Positions 1-5,823 of a stretch of 5,823 nt of DNA are shown here, one piece after another. Both the position numbers and the translations under genes were made by a program. Position 1 is the stretch's first letter. Every line of letters begins with the position of its first letter. Source of the stretch: an uncultured beta proteobacterium. GTDB lineage: Bacteria > Pseudomonadota > Gammaproteobacteria > Burkholderiales > Burkholderiaceae_C. The stretch spans positions 1 to 5,823 of the forward strand of contig CAJASG010000342.1 in NCBI GenBank assembly GCA_903944555.1, read 5' to 3'. The notes below the pieces were generated by a model. The model had not been told where the DNA came from. It worked only from the letters and a program-made list of their open reading frames with translations, and ran no database searches.

Positions 1-1
1 G

Positions 2-232
2 ATTGGTTCGGTCATGTTTGGCAAACGCCTACCGAACGGAGTTGAGACCTACCACAGCATGGAGCTGGTGCGCCTGGCCTTCCCCCGGCGCATGTACACC
101 CAAAGCCACTTTGACTATGCTGCGGAGGTGATTGACGAAGTGAAACAAAAAGCCGCCAGCATCCGCGGGGTGAAGATCACCAAACAGCCACAGTACCTGC
201 GCCATTTCACCTGCGAGTTTGACTGGGTTTAA
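2..232 (+). CDS. tnaA: Tryptophanase, C-terminal part (5' end outside window)
   Basis: The reading frame is open from the window edge (it reads IGSVMFGK) and ends at TAA 230-232, giving 76 residues of the C-terminal domain of a PLP-dependent beta-eliminating lyase. Family landmarks as I recall them: IGS, then a RLAFPRR stretch, YTQSH, and near the end LRHFT. Tryptophanase and tyrosine phenol-lyase are close relatives. In E. coli tryptophanase the His of LRHFT (His463) helps select tryptophan, where tyrosine phenol-lyase has Phe. Here it is His (codon 203-205), and IGS and YTQ.H also look tryptophanase-like, so the likely reaction is tryptophan to indole, pyruvate and ammonia in the cytoplasm. 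The last residues (EFDWV) are closer to the phenol-lyase ending, and the PLP lysine and most of the active site lie outside, so tyrosine phenol-lyase activity is not excluded. phhB follows after 32 bp with no visible terminator, suggesting one operon for aromatic amino acid breakdown. Confidence 0.85.
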   Translation: MGSVMFGKRLPNGVETYHSMELVRLAFPRRMYTQSHFDYAAEVIDEVKQKAASIRGVKITKQPQYLRHFTCEFDWV

Positions 233-264
233 ACAGTTCCATTTGCACCAAAGGAGACATTGAC

Positions 265-576
265 ATGACTTCCCTGGATATTCAGATGATTCAAGAGTTG
301 GTGGCCGAATTGCCCGACTGGAAAGTGGACCGGGAACGGGGTGCTATTTCGCGCACCTACCATTTCAAGGACTTTGCCGCGGCCTTTGGCTTTATGGCGC
401 AGATGGCCATTGTTTCCGAAGGGATGAACCACCACCCGGAGTGGTTCAACGTGTACAACCGTGTCGAGGTGACGCTCACCACCCATGACGTCAACGGCTT
501 GTCCACGCTGGACAGGGACTGGGCCCGCAAGGCGGACGGCACTTTCGCTCTATTGGGGCGGCAGGAGCAAGCATGA
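265..576 (+). CDS. phhB: Pterin-4a-carbinolamine dehydratase
   Basis: This 103-residue protein has the usual size of the PCD/DCoH family. It dehydrates the 4a-hydroxytetrahydropterin released by phenylalanine hydroxylase to quinonoid dihydropterin, so that the cofactor can be recycled. The family signature is complete: Glu52, then His56-His57-Pro58 (in EGMNHHPEW), Tyr64, His74 (in TTHD) and Asp83, with spacings that fit the known pattern. His56, His57 and His74 are the expected catalytic histidines. The ATG is preceded by AAGGAG at 251-256 with an 8-base gap, which fixes the start. Its stop overlaps the start of phhA in an ATGA, so the two are probably translated together. The order phhB before phhA is the reverse of the Pseudomonas phhAB operon. 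No truncation or missing key residue is seen. Confidence 0.96.
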   Translation: MTSLDIQMIQELVAELPDWKVDRERGAISRTYHFKDFAAAFGFMAQMAIVSEGMNHHPEWFNVYNRVEVTLTTHDVNGLSTLDRDWARKADGTFALLGRQEQA

Positions 577-1469
577 AAGCAAACAATGAGCCTCAAAAAC
601 ACGGGCTTGCAGCGGGCGAGGCCGGCAAACCCGTCAATGCCGACTGGACGATTGATCAGTGCTGGGACGCCTACACGGCGGCCGACCACGCCACCTGGAA
701 GACCTTGTTCGAGCGCCAATCCAAGCTGCTGCCGGGGCGCGCCTGCGATGAGTTCGTCCAGGGTATGCGTGACCTTCCCATTGGCGCGGAGCAGATCCCT
801 GATTTTCGTCGCCTGAACGATGTTCTGATGCAGCGCACCGGCTGGCAGGTGGTGTCGGTACCAGGGTTGGTGCCTGACGATGTTTTCTTTGAGCACCTGG
901 CGAATCGCCGATTTCCGTCCGGCAACTTCATTCGCAAGCCGCAGGAGCTGGACTATCTGGAAGAACCCGATGTGTTTCACGATGTGTTCGGCCACGTGCC
1001 CATGTTGATGAATCCGGCCATTGCTGACTTCATTCAGGCCTACGGTGCCGGTGGCCTGCGTGCGCAAAAGTTGGGCAATTTGAGCCAGCTGGCCCGGGTG
1101 TACTGGTACACCGTGGAGTTTGGCCTTTTGCAACAAGGTGACGGTCTGCGCTTGTACGGTGCGGGCATCGCTTCGTCGTATACCGAGTCGCAGTTCTGCC
1201 TGGACAGTGCGTCGCCGAACCGCATCCAGTTTGATCTGCAGCGGGTGATGCGCACCCACTACCGTATCGACGACTTTCAGGAGACCTATTTCGTGATACG
1301 CGACCTGGACGAGCTGCTGGAGTTCACACGCATCGACTTCGCCCCGCTGTACGAGATGGCCACCCAGGAGCCGGAACTGCAGCCGGGCGATGTTCTCCCC
1401 GAGGACCGGGTTTTCCACCGGGGTGATGGGCACTACCCCCGGGCGAAGCGCCAAGGGGTAACACTGTGA
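573..1469 (+). CDS. phhA: Phenylalanine 4-hydroxylase (phenylalanine 4-monooxygenase)
   Basis: A 298-residue member of the biopterin-dependent aromatic amino acid hydroxylases. It converts phenylalanine, O2 and tetrahydropterin to tyrosine and 4a-hydroxytetrahydropterin in the cytoplasm. The non-heme Fe(II) triad is visible: His136 and His141 in [11 protein letters not shown], and Glu182 in TVEFGL. These match His138, His143 and Glu184 of the Chromobacterium violaceum enzyme with a two-residue shift. Other family blocks are GRACDEF (55-61), [11 protein letters not shown] (96-106), [10 protein letters not shown] (112-121), PDVFHD, and YTESQFCLD (203-211). The protein has only the catalytic domain; there is no ACT regulatory domain or C-terminal tetramerisation helix as in animals, which is normal for bacteria. 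The start ATG overlaps the phhB stop, with AGGAG at 563-567 five bases upstream. Its own stop overlaps a GTG that starts the SDR fragment. Confidence 0.97.
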   Translation: MKANNEPQKHGLAAGEAGKPVNADWTIDQCWDAYTAADHATWKTLFERQSKLLPGRACDEFVQGMRDLPIGAEQIPDFRRLNDVLMQRTGWQVVSVPGLVPDDVFFEHLANRRFPSGNFIRKPQELDYLEEPDVFHDVFGHVPMLMNPAIADFIQAYGAGGLRAQKLGNLSQLARVYWYTVEFGLLQQGDGLRLYGAGIASSYTESQFCLDSASPNRIQFDLQRVMRTHYRIDDFQETYFVIRDLDELLEFTRIDFAPLYEMATQEPELQPGDVLPEDRVFHRGDGHYPRAKRQGVTL

Positions 1470-1627
1470 GCGCCGCGTCACGCACTGCCATCATTACCGG
1501 CGCCGCCGGCAACCTGGGGCAGGCCGTCGCCCAGGCCTTTACCCAATTGGGTGATCGACTCGTCCTGATCGATCGCAATGCCGATGCCCTCCTGCAGTTG
1601 TATGGCCCTGACTGCCAAGGCGCATGA
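1466..1627 (+). pseudogene. Truncated short-chain dehydrogenase/reductase (N-terminal fragment)
   Basis: GTG at 1466 overlaps the phhA stop in a GTGA and has AAGGGG at 1453-1458 with a 7-base gap, so this was a coupled operon gene. The 53-codon product contains the classical SDR opening: strand beta-1 (TAIITGAAGNLGQAVA) with the glycine-rich TGxxGxxG nucleotide-binding loop at residues 11-18, helix alpha-B, and a second strand RLVLIDRN whose acidic residue (Asp36) suggests NAD(H) preference. SDRs normally have about 230-260 residues; the frame stops at TGA 1625-1627. I found no continuation (NAG motif or YxxxK catalytic pair) in other frames downstream. The gene was therefore probably cut near 1605-1630 by a rearrangement. 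The intact ancestor may have regenerated dihydropterin for PhhA, since animal dihydropteridine reductase is itself an SDR; this role is inferred only from position. Confidence 0.82.
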
Positions 1628-1970
1628 AGGTGTTACTGAACCAGCGGCGCATCCTGTCCTGCGCATAAGCCGTCCACTAGGAGACCGGGCGGCAGAAACC
1701 AGGGTTGTCAGGCATTCGGAAAATGGGCAAACCAACTGCCTCAACTTCTTAAGCGTATCCCCGCGTAGGCTAGCTCTAGCCACAAAAACACACACGCCTT
1801 TGGGCCGAGTGATGCAGGTGCTTTGGTGAAAGTACCTGGCACACTGCGTAGCGATTTTTAGTACTGCCAGTAGCAGCTGAAAGGTTGGTTTGGGTCGGTT
1901 GCTGCTATCGCTTGGGGCCAGTTGGGGGTGGTCGCCAATGGGTGGTGTCGGGCAGTAGGCTGGGCCGCGC
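1628..1970. other. Gene-free disturbed region with a G-run cluster
   Basis: No credible gene lies between the SDR fragment and the small ORFs. The segment holds the MocR relic described separately, and on the + strand a G-rich stretch with runs of three to five G at 1892-1894, 1914-1917, 1924-1928, 1940-1942, 1950-1952 and 1962-1964. No transposase fragment, terminal inverted repeat, tRNA or clear terminator was found. Open frames here have no family likeness. Confidence 0.5.
1745..1880 (-). pseudogene. Decayed MocR-type (GntR/aminotransferase) gene fragment
   Basis: This stretch is a relic of a gene like the intact MocR gene at 2853-4277, in the same orientation. Bases 1778-1788 are identical to 3064-3074, 1795-1821 match 3080-3106 at 24 of 27, and 1822-1841 match 3107-3126 at 14 of 20. 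In eight of the nine mismatches the relic has A/T where the intact gene has G/C. On the minus strand it reads CARYFHQSTCITRPKG, against LVARHFPKGTCVTRPEGG in the intact protein. One extra base near 1789-1794 then shifts the frame, after which it reads FLWLELAYA against FLWLELPHA. A stop follows soon after, near 1743. Weaker likeness continues to about 1880. No helix-turn-helix part is seen, so this is a C-terminal piece of the aminotransferase-like domain, not a functional gene. Confidence 0.72.
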
Positions 1971-2207
1971 TCAATCCGTGAGGCTCACTCCCAGGGCATC
2001 CAGCTTCTTGGCATACGAGTCCCTGCGTTTTGCTGCCTTTGCGGCTGTTTCGGCGGCCGCTTGGACCGCCTTGGGCCCTTTTTGTCTAGCAGCGTTGATC
2101 AATCCGAACTTGTGAGCAGCATCTGCCCGAGCCCGCTTGAAAGTGGCGATGAGTTCGGCATGGGCAACGGATGGATTCACAGGCACTCCCATATCTAATA
2201 GCGTCAT
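1971..2207 (-). CDS. Small hypothetical protein, Ala/Lys-rich, probably helical
   Basis: I do not recognise this 78-residue product. From about residue 18 onward it is rich in Ala, Lys and Arg and looks like one long amphipathic helix or coiled coil (for example AAAETAAKAAKRRDSYAKKL), with no Cys, no membrane segment and no signal peptide; it should be cytoplasmic and basic. The start is uncertain. ATG at 2207 is chosen, but GAGGG lies only two bases before it. A TTG at 2216 would overlap the stop of the upstream ORF and add three residues, and an ATG at 2192 is also possible. It directly follows the 137-residue ORF on the same strand, so both probably share a transcript. It could be a nucleic-acid-binding or partner protein, but nothing shows this. 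It may also be a chance frame. Confidence 0.45.
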   Translation of the reverse strand: MTLLDMGVPVNPSVAHAELIATFKRARADAAHKFGLINAARQKGPKAVQAAAETAAKAAKRRDSYAKKLDALGVSLTD

Positions 2208-2212
2208 TACCC

Positions 2213-2626
2213 TCAAAGCTTGACGTTAGTGCGAAGCAAAGCTGTTCTCAATTCGCGGTTAGCAGGTATTGAAACATCCACCTTTCGAGTAGCCAGGTCG
2301 AACGATGAGCCTGGCCTGATGCTGGTTGGCAGTATCTTTTTTGGTGGATTCACAGTGAGGGGCGTGCCCTGACCCGGACACATGCGAACGGAAAACCCGA
2401 ATTCTTCGAGTACGCCTTTCGCATACAACTCCGCCAATTGTTGAAACGTCACGAAGGCTGAGCGTTTAACATCTTTGAACCCTGGCTCACGGATGTCACG
2501 AACGATCTCGAATTTGCCAAGCGTATCTCGTTGCGTATTGGTAAACGGATGCAGCAGATAAGTCTGACGAACCCCATTATTTTTGGACACCAGCGTGTGC
2601 TCGACGGCGATATCAGTTAACAGCAT
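2213..2626 (-). CDS. Hypothetical protein of unknown function
   Basis: A 137-residue protein not assigned to any family I know. The ATG at 2626 is preferred over a start 14 codons upstream because AAAGGAAA sits just before it at good spacing. The sequence begins MLLTDIAVEH, has mixed hydrophobic and charged residues consistent with a folded soluble alpha/beta protein, one Cys (in RMCPGQG), a Pro-rich middle (NPPKKILPTSIRPG) and a basic end (ELRTALLRTNVKL). No signal peptide or membrane helix is seen. GC content in sampled stretches is roughly 45-48%, clearly below phhA and the MocR gene, and codon choice is less G/C-ending, which suggests acquisition from elsewhere. It precedes the 78-residue ORF almost without gap. 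The two-gene layout resembles small accessory modules such as toxin-antitoxin or phage cargo pairs, but there is no motif to support a specific role. Confidence 0.62.
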   Translation of the reverse strand: MLLTDIAVEHTLVSKNNGVRQTYLLHPFTNTQRDTLGKFEIVRDIREPGFKDVKRSAFVTFQQLAELYAKGVLEEFGFSVRMCPGQGTPLTVNPPKKILPTSIRPGSSFDLATRKVDVSIPANRELRTALLRTNVKL

Positions 2627-2766
2627 ATTGTTTCCTTTTTGTTTAAGCCACAGCTTGCCCAGCCGCATCAGCCGTCATCCCCCCTAAAGGCCCAGAGCAT
2701 GCTTTTTTAAACCAAGCCACTGGGGAACCGATGCCCCTTGAGGTGCGAAGTGCTCGAAATGGGCAA

Positions 2767-2781
2767 CCCTCACCCTGAGGG
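2767..2781. other. Short GC-rich inverted repeat
   Basis: CCCTCA-ccc-TGAGGG forms a 6-bp perfect stem with a 3-base loop in the gap between the MocR gene and the ORF pair. There is no T-run on either side, so it is not a convincing intrinsic terminator, although it lies downstream of the MocR stop on that strand. The rest of 2627-2852 shows no gene or recognisable element. Confidence 0.3.
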
Positions 2782-2852
2782 CAAGGACTTTAACTTAACG
2801 ACAGCAAATGGCAGATCCATATTGCAATGTGACAGACCACTTTGGGACGAAT

Positions 2853-4277
2853 TCAGACCTGTTTTCCAACCAGCGCACAAGCCAGTTGCCCCAGCGTTTT
2901 CAGCGCATCCTCAAAGCGCGGGTCACCCGGGTGGCCATAGTTCAGGCGCAGGCAGTGGCTGAAGCGCCGGTCGGGTGAGAACAGGTGGCCGGGTGCCACG
3001 CTGATGCGTTGCGACAGGGCCAGGCGCTGCAGTTGCAGTGCGTCGACCGCGTGGGGCAGTTCCAGCCACAAAAAGTACCCGCCTTCGGGCCGGGTGACGC
3101 AGGTGCCTTTGGGGAAGTGCCGGGCAACCAGGCGCAGCGCCAGGGCCTGCTGCGCCGCCAGCGTCTGGCGCAGCTGCCGCAGGTGGCGCTCATAACCACC
3201 ACCTTGCAAAAAGTCCGACAGTGCCAACTGCGACGGTATGGCGGTGGACAGGGTGGTGGTAAGTTTCAGGCGCTGCACCTGCTGGGCAAAACGCCCGGCT
3301 GCGACCCAGCCAACCCGGTAGCCCGGTGCCAGGCATTTGGAAAACGAGCTGCAGTGCATCACCAGCCCCTGGCGGTCGTAGGCCTTGGCGGGCAGGGGGC
3401 GGCGCAGGCCGAAATACAGCTCGCCGTACACATCGTCTTCAATCAGAGGCACGGCATGGCGGGCCAGCAGTTCCACCAGAGCCTGCTTGCGTGCGTCGGG
3501 CATCAGGCAACCCAGTGGATTTTGAAAATTCGGCATGAACCAGCAGGCTTTCACCGGGTGGCGCTGCAGCACCTGCGCCAGCGACTCCAGGTCCACCCCG
3601 TCGCGCGGGTGGGTGGCTACCTCGACCGCACGCAGGTGCAGCCGCTCCAGCGCCTGCAAGGCGGAGTAAAACGTGGGCGACTCCACCGCCACCACGTCAC
3701 CGGGCTGGGTCACCGCCTGCAGGCACAGGTTCAGCGCCTCCATGGCGCCGTTGGTGATGACAACCTCGTCCATCTCCACCGCAGCGCCTTCCACCACATA
3801 ACGCAGACTGATCTGGCGGCGCAGGCGCTCGTTGCCCAAGGTCAGGTCCTCCGTCAGGCGCTGGGGTTCCACCTTGCGCATGGCCGGGGTCAGGCTGCGG
3901 GCCAGCTTGTCCAGCGGAAATAGCGTGGGGCTGGGAAAAGCCGAGCCCAGCGGCACCACGTCCAGGTGGCGCGTGGACTCCAGCACCTCAAACACCAGGT
4001 CGCTGATCTCCACGCTGCTGGACTGCGCACCCGGCGGTGCGGTGCGAGGCTCCGCCTGGGGGGAGGGCCGCTGGGCGTTGACGTAGTAGCCAGAGCGCGG
4101 CCGGGCCTGAATCAGGCCACGGGCTTCGAGCAGGTAATAGGCCTCAAATACCGTAGACGGACTGATCTGGCGGTGGGTACTGGCTTGCCGCACCGACGGC
4201 AGCCGGTCGCCGGGCCGCAGGGTCTGTGCACGGATCAGTTCGGCAATCTCCTGGGCGTACTGTTCGTAGCGTTTCAT
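2853..4277 (-). CDS. MocR-family transcriptional regulator (GntR HTH plus aminotransferase-like domain)
   Basis: A 474-residue two-domain protein of the usual MocR/GabR/PdxR size. Residues 1-66 are a GntR winged helix-turn-helix (LRPGDRLPSVRQ, then SPSTVFEAYYLLEARGLI and the wing RSGYYV). A linker (about 67-95) rich in Pro, Gln and Ser follows. Residues 100-474 are a fold-type I PLP domain: ITNGAMEALNL (174-184), FQNPLG with Asn253, EDDVYGEL with Asp281 and Tyr284, the PLP lysine Lys314 in SSFSKCLAPGYRVGW, PEGGYFLWLELP (397-408), and LRLNYG with Arg444 for the substrate carboxylate. All key PLP residues are present, so it should bind PLP and sense an amino acid or related ligand. Such proteins usually control a neighbouring gene and themselves; the target here is unknown. 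No Shine-Dalgarno is visible before the ATG, but the complete helix-turn-helix supports this start. It is divergent from ccoG. An aminotransferase enzyme role is less likely. Confidence 0.93.
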   Translation of the reverse strand: MKRYEQYAQEIAELIRAQTLRPGDRLPSVRQASTHRQISPSTVFEAYYLLEARGLIQARPRSGYYVNAQRPSPQAEPRTAPPGAQSSSVEISDLVFEVLESTRHLDVVPLGSAFPSPTLFPLDKLARSLTPAMRKVEPQRLTEDLTLGNERLRRQISLRYVVEGAAVEMDEVVITNGAMEALNLCLQAVTQPGDVVAVESPTFYSALQALERLHLRAVEVATHPRDGVDLESLAQVLQRHPVKACWFMPNFQNPLGCLMPDARKQALVELLARHAVPLIEDDVYGELYFGLRRPLPAKAYDRQGLVMHCSSFSKCLAPGYRVGWVAAGRFAQQVQRLKLTTTLSTAIPSQLALSDFLQGGGYERHLRQLRQTLAAQQALALRLVARHFPKGTCVTRPEGGYFLWLELPHAVDALQLQRLALSQRISVAPGHLFSPDRRFSHCLRLNYGHPGDPRFEDALKTLGQLACALVGKQV

Positions 4278-4296
4278 GGGGTGATGGTAGCGGTGG

Positions 4297-4325
4297 TTTT
4301 CATCTGATATGGTTTTTTAGATAAA
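4297..4325 (+). promoter_or_regulatory. Candidate sigma-70 promoter for ccoG
   Basis: TTTTCA at 4297-4302 (4 of 6 to the -35 consensus), a 17-base spacer, and GATAAA at 4320-4325 (4 of 6 to the -10 consensus) lie in the AT-rich part of the divergent gap, about 45 bases before the ccoG ATG. It is a prediction from sequence only. No FNR/ANR box (TTGAT-N4-ATCAA) is seen in the gap. Confidence 0.35.
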
Positions 4326-4346
4326 AACTGAATCTACCAATACAGT
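4302..4346. promoter_or_regulatory. Candidate MocR operator in the divergent gap
   Basis: The AT-rich core has related short words: ATCTGA (4302-4307) faces TTAGAT (4317-4322) as an imperfect inverted repeat (5 of 6), ATCTAC recurs at 4332-4337, and ATATGGT (4307-4313) is partly mirrored by ACCAATA (4336-4342). MocR-type regulators often bind paired short repeats next to their own promoter, so this is the natural place for such a site. The repeats are short and could be chance. Confidence 0.3.
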
Positions 4347-4370
4347 CTGAAAGACGGCACAGTGGCGGCC

Positions 4371-5813
4371 ATGTCCAAGAGAATCATTCCCATCGTGGCC
4401 GCAGCCGACGGCCCGTCTTCATCCTCCCTGTTTGTGGTGGAGGCCAAAAACAAAATCTACGTGCGTGCGGTGAGCGGCTGGTTTGCCACCTGGCGCTGGG
4501 TGCTGGTGTGGATCACGCAGCTGGTGTTTTACGGCACCCCGTGGCTGCAGTGGAATGGGCGGCAGGCGGTGTGGTTCGACCTGGAGGGGCAGCGCTTCTT
4601 TCTGTTCGGTCTGGCCCTGTACCCGCAGGACCTGATTTTTTTGACGGTGCTGCTGGTGCTGTGCGCCTTGGCGCTGTTTTTCTTCACGGCGGTGGCGGGG
4701 CGGCTGTGGTGTGGTTATGCCTGTCCGCAAACGGTGCACACCGAAATTTTTCTCTGGGTCGAGCGCCAGGTCGAGGGCGACCATCACGCGCGCAAGCGCC
4801 TGGACCAATCGCCGTGGACGCCGAACAAGGTGGCCCGCAAGACGGCCAAGCAGATTCTGTGGTTGGGCATCAGCCTGTGGACGGGTTTCACGTTTGTCGG
4901 TTACTTCACCCCGATCCAGTCCCTGGCGGCAGCCGCACCGGCTTTCCTCATGGGACCGTGGGATACGTTTTGGGTGCTGTTTTATGGCCTGGCGACCTAT
5001 GGCAACGCCGGCTACCTGCGCGAGCAGGTGTGCAAACACATGTGCCCCTATGCACGCTTTCAGGGCGCGATGTTCGACCGCGACACCCTGATCATTGGTT
5101 ACGACAGCGCCCGGGGTGAGTCCCGTGGGTCGCGGCCCCGCTCGGTTGTGCCCGCCGCGGCGGGACTGGGCGATTGCATCGACTGCAAGCTGTGTGTGCA
5201 GGTCTGCCCCACCGGCATCGATATTCGCGACGGCTTGCAGAGCAATTGCATTGGCTGTGCCGCCTGTATCGACGTGTGTGATTCCGTCATGGACAAGATG
5301 GACTACCCCCGAGGGTTGATCCGCTACTCGACCGAGAACGGTTTGGCCCAAGGCTGGGACAAGCCGACCTTGCTGAAGCGGGTGCTGCGCGCCCGGGTGC
5401 TGATGTACGGCGCGTTGCTGTTGGGGGTGGCCATTACCTTTGCCGTCACCCTTGGCCTGCGCAGCCCGCTGCGGGTGGATGTGATCCGCGACCGGGGGGT
5501 GATGGCGCGGGTGGTCCATGGCGGTGCGGTGGAAAACGTCTACCGCCTGCACCTCATGAACGCCACCGAGGCAGCGCAGAACTACCGGGTGGACGTGCTG
5601 GGCGCGCCGGGGCTAGCGCTGGTCCAGCCGGTGGAGGTCGCGTTGCGTCCGGTAGAGGCGCGGACCGTGACGGTGAGCGTGCGCCTGCCGGGTGTCAGCG
5701 CCGCGCCGTCGGCCGGGCAGACGCTGCCCATTCAGTTTGTGGTTCAACCACTGGCGGAACCGCAGACTGCCATGCGTGTCGTGGAAAACACCACTTTCCA
5801 TATTCCACGCTGA
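4371..5813 (+). CDS. ccoG: Cytochrome c oxidase accessory protein CcoG (RdxA/FixG)
   Basis: A 480-residue integral membrane polyferredoxin needed for assembly of cbb3-type cytochrome oxidase; family members act as cupric reductases that help supply Cu(I). Predicted membrane segments lie near residues 42-58, 88-110, 161-180, 195-212 and 341-362. Cysteine motifs are WCGYACPQT (113-121) and CKHMCPYARFQ (221-231). Two [4Fe-4S] ferredoxin motifs follow: Cys269, 272, 275 and 279 (CIDCKLCVQVCP), and Cys293, 296, 299 and 303 (CIGCAACIDVC). The C-terminal 370-480 is the beta-rich, immunoglobulin-like FixG_C domain expected in the periplasm. All family cysteines are present. The ATG at 4371 is chosen; an in-frame GTG at 4362 would add three residues, and neither has a strong Shine-Dalgarno. 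It begins its own transcription unit, divergent from the MocR gene; ccoNOQP is not upstream. The window ends 10 bases past its stop, so a following gene such as ccoH cannot be seen. Confidence 0.96.
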   Translation: MSKRIIPIVAAADGPSSSSLFVVEAKNKIYVRAVSGWFATWRWVLVWITQLVFYGTPWLQWNGRQAVWFDLEGQRFFLFGLALYPQDLIFLTVLLVLCALALFFFTAVAGRLWCGYACPQTVHTEIFLWVERQVEGDHHARKRLDQSPWTPNKVARKTAKQILWLGISLWTGFTFVGYFTPIQSLAAAAPAFLMGPWDTFWVLFYGLATYGNAGYLREQVCKHMCPYARFQGAMFDRDTLIIGYDSARGESRGSRPRSVVPAAAGLGDCIDCKLCVQVCPTGIDIRDGLQSNCIGCAACIDVCDSVMDKMDYPRGLIRYSTENGLAQGWDKPTLLKRVLRARVLMYGALLLGVAITFAVTLGLRSPLRVDVIRDRGVMARVVHGGAVENVYRLHLMNATEAAQNYRVDVLGAPGLALVQPVEVALRPVEARTVTVSVRLPGVSAAPSAGQTLPIQFVVQPLAEPQTAMRVVENTTFHIPR

Positions 5814-5823
5814 GTGCGTTGAA

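Noticed and set aside
357..1481. Long antisense frame of 374 codons opposite phhB and phhA
   Set aside because: It mirrors the codon structure of two well-supported enzymes in GC-rich DNA, has no family likeness and no convincing ribosome site.
1478..1795. Minus-strand frame of 105 codons across the SDR fragment and the MocR relic
   Set aside because: It runs antisense through the SDR fragment and reads the relic in the wrong frame; no domain is recognisable.
2683..2716. Possible intrinsic terminator: AGCATGCT followed by six T
   Set aside because: The palindrome has no loop and the wider stem has mismatches, so it would not form a stable terminator hairpin.
2738..2962. Small + strand frame overlapping the 3' end of the MocR gene
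   Set aside because: No ribosome site, half of it is antisense to the conserved MocR C-terminus, and the rest has no likeness to a known protein.
2985..3923. Frame of 312 codons on the + strand inside the MocR gene
   Set aside because: Gln/His/Arg-rich translation typical of a shadow of a GC-rich gene on the other strand; the MocR protein has all expected motifs.
4278..4370. FNR/ANR box before ccoG
   Set aside because: No TTGAT-N4-ATCAA or near match is present in the gap.
4419..5552. Antisense frame of 377 codons opposite ccoG
   Set aside because: Low-complexity, His/Gln-rich shadow translation; ccoG on the + strand is complete with all cysteine motifs.

Overview
The window looks like a chromosomal segment of a GC-rich betaproteobacterium, probably Burkholderiales and perhaps close to the Comamonadaceae. 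This is inferred from codon use and gene families (compact PhhA/PhhB, MocR-type regulator, CcoG); no marker gene is present to prove it.

Left part (1-1627, + strand): the end of an aromatic amino acid catabolic operon. It holds the C-terminus of a tryptophanase-type beta-eliminating lyase, then pterin-4a-carbinolamine dehydratase (phhB), phenylalanine 4-hydroxylase (phhA), and the first 53 codons of a short-chain dehydrogenase/reductase (SDR). phhB/phhA and phhA/SDR overlap by 4 bp (ATGA and GTGA), so they are probably translationally coupled. PhhA makes tyrosine from phenylalanine with a tetrahydropterin. PhhB dehydrates the resulting carbinolamine. The SDR, when intact, would be a reasonable candidate for reducing quinonoid dihydropterin, but here it is cut off just after its Rossmann nucleotide-binding start.

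Middle part (about 1620-2850): a disturbed segment of lower GC in places. It holds a decayed, frameshifted fragment of a MocR-type gene (minus strand, about 1745-1880) that clearly resembles the intact MocR gene at 2853-4277, a G-run-rich stretch without genes, and two small minus-strand ORFs of unknown function, set nearly end to end. This is where a rearrangement or insertion destroyed the SDR gene.

Right part (2853-5823): a complete MocR-family regulator (GntR helix-turn-helix fused to an aminotransferase-like domain) on the minus strand, divergent from a complete ccoG (rdxA/fixG), which encodes the polyferredoxin membrane protein used in cbb3 oxidase assembly. The 93-bp AT-rich gap between them carries the likely control sites.

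No tRNA, rRNA, CRISPR array or intact transposase is visible. The most notable items are the broken phhBA-SDR operon, the MocR relic, and the uncharacterised ORF pair.
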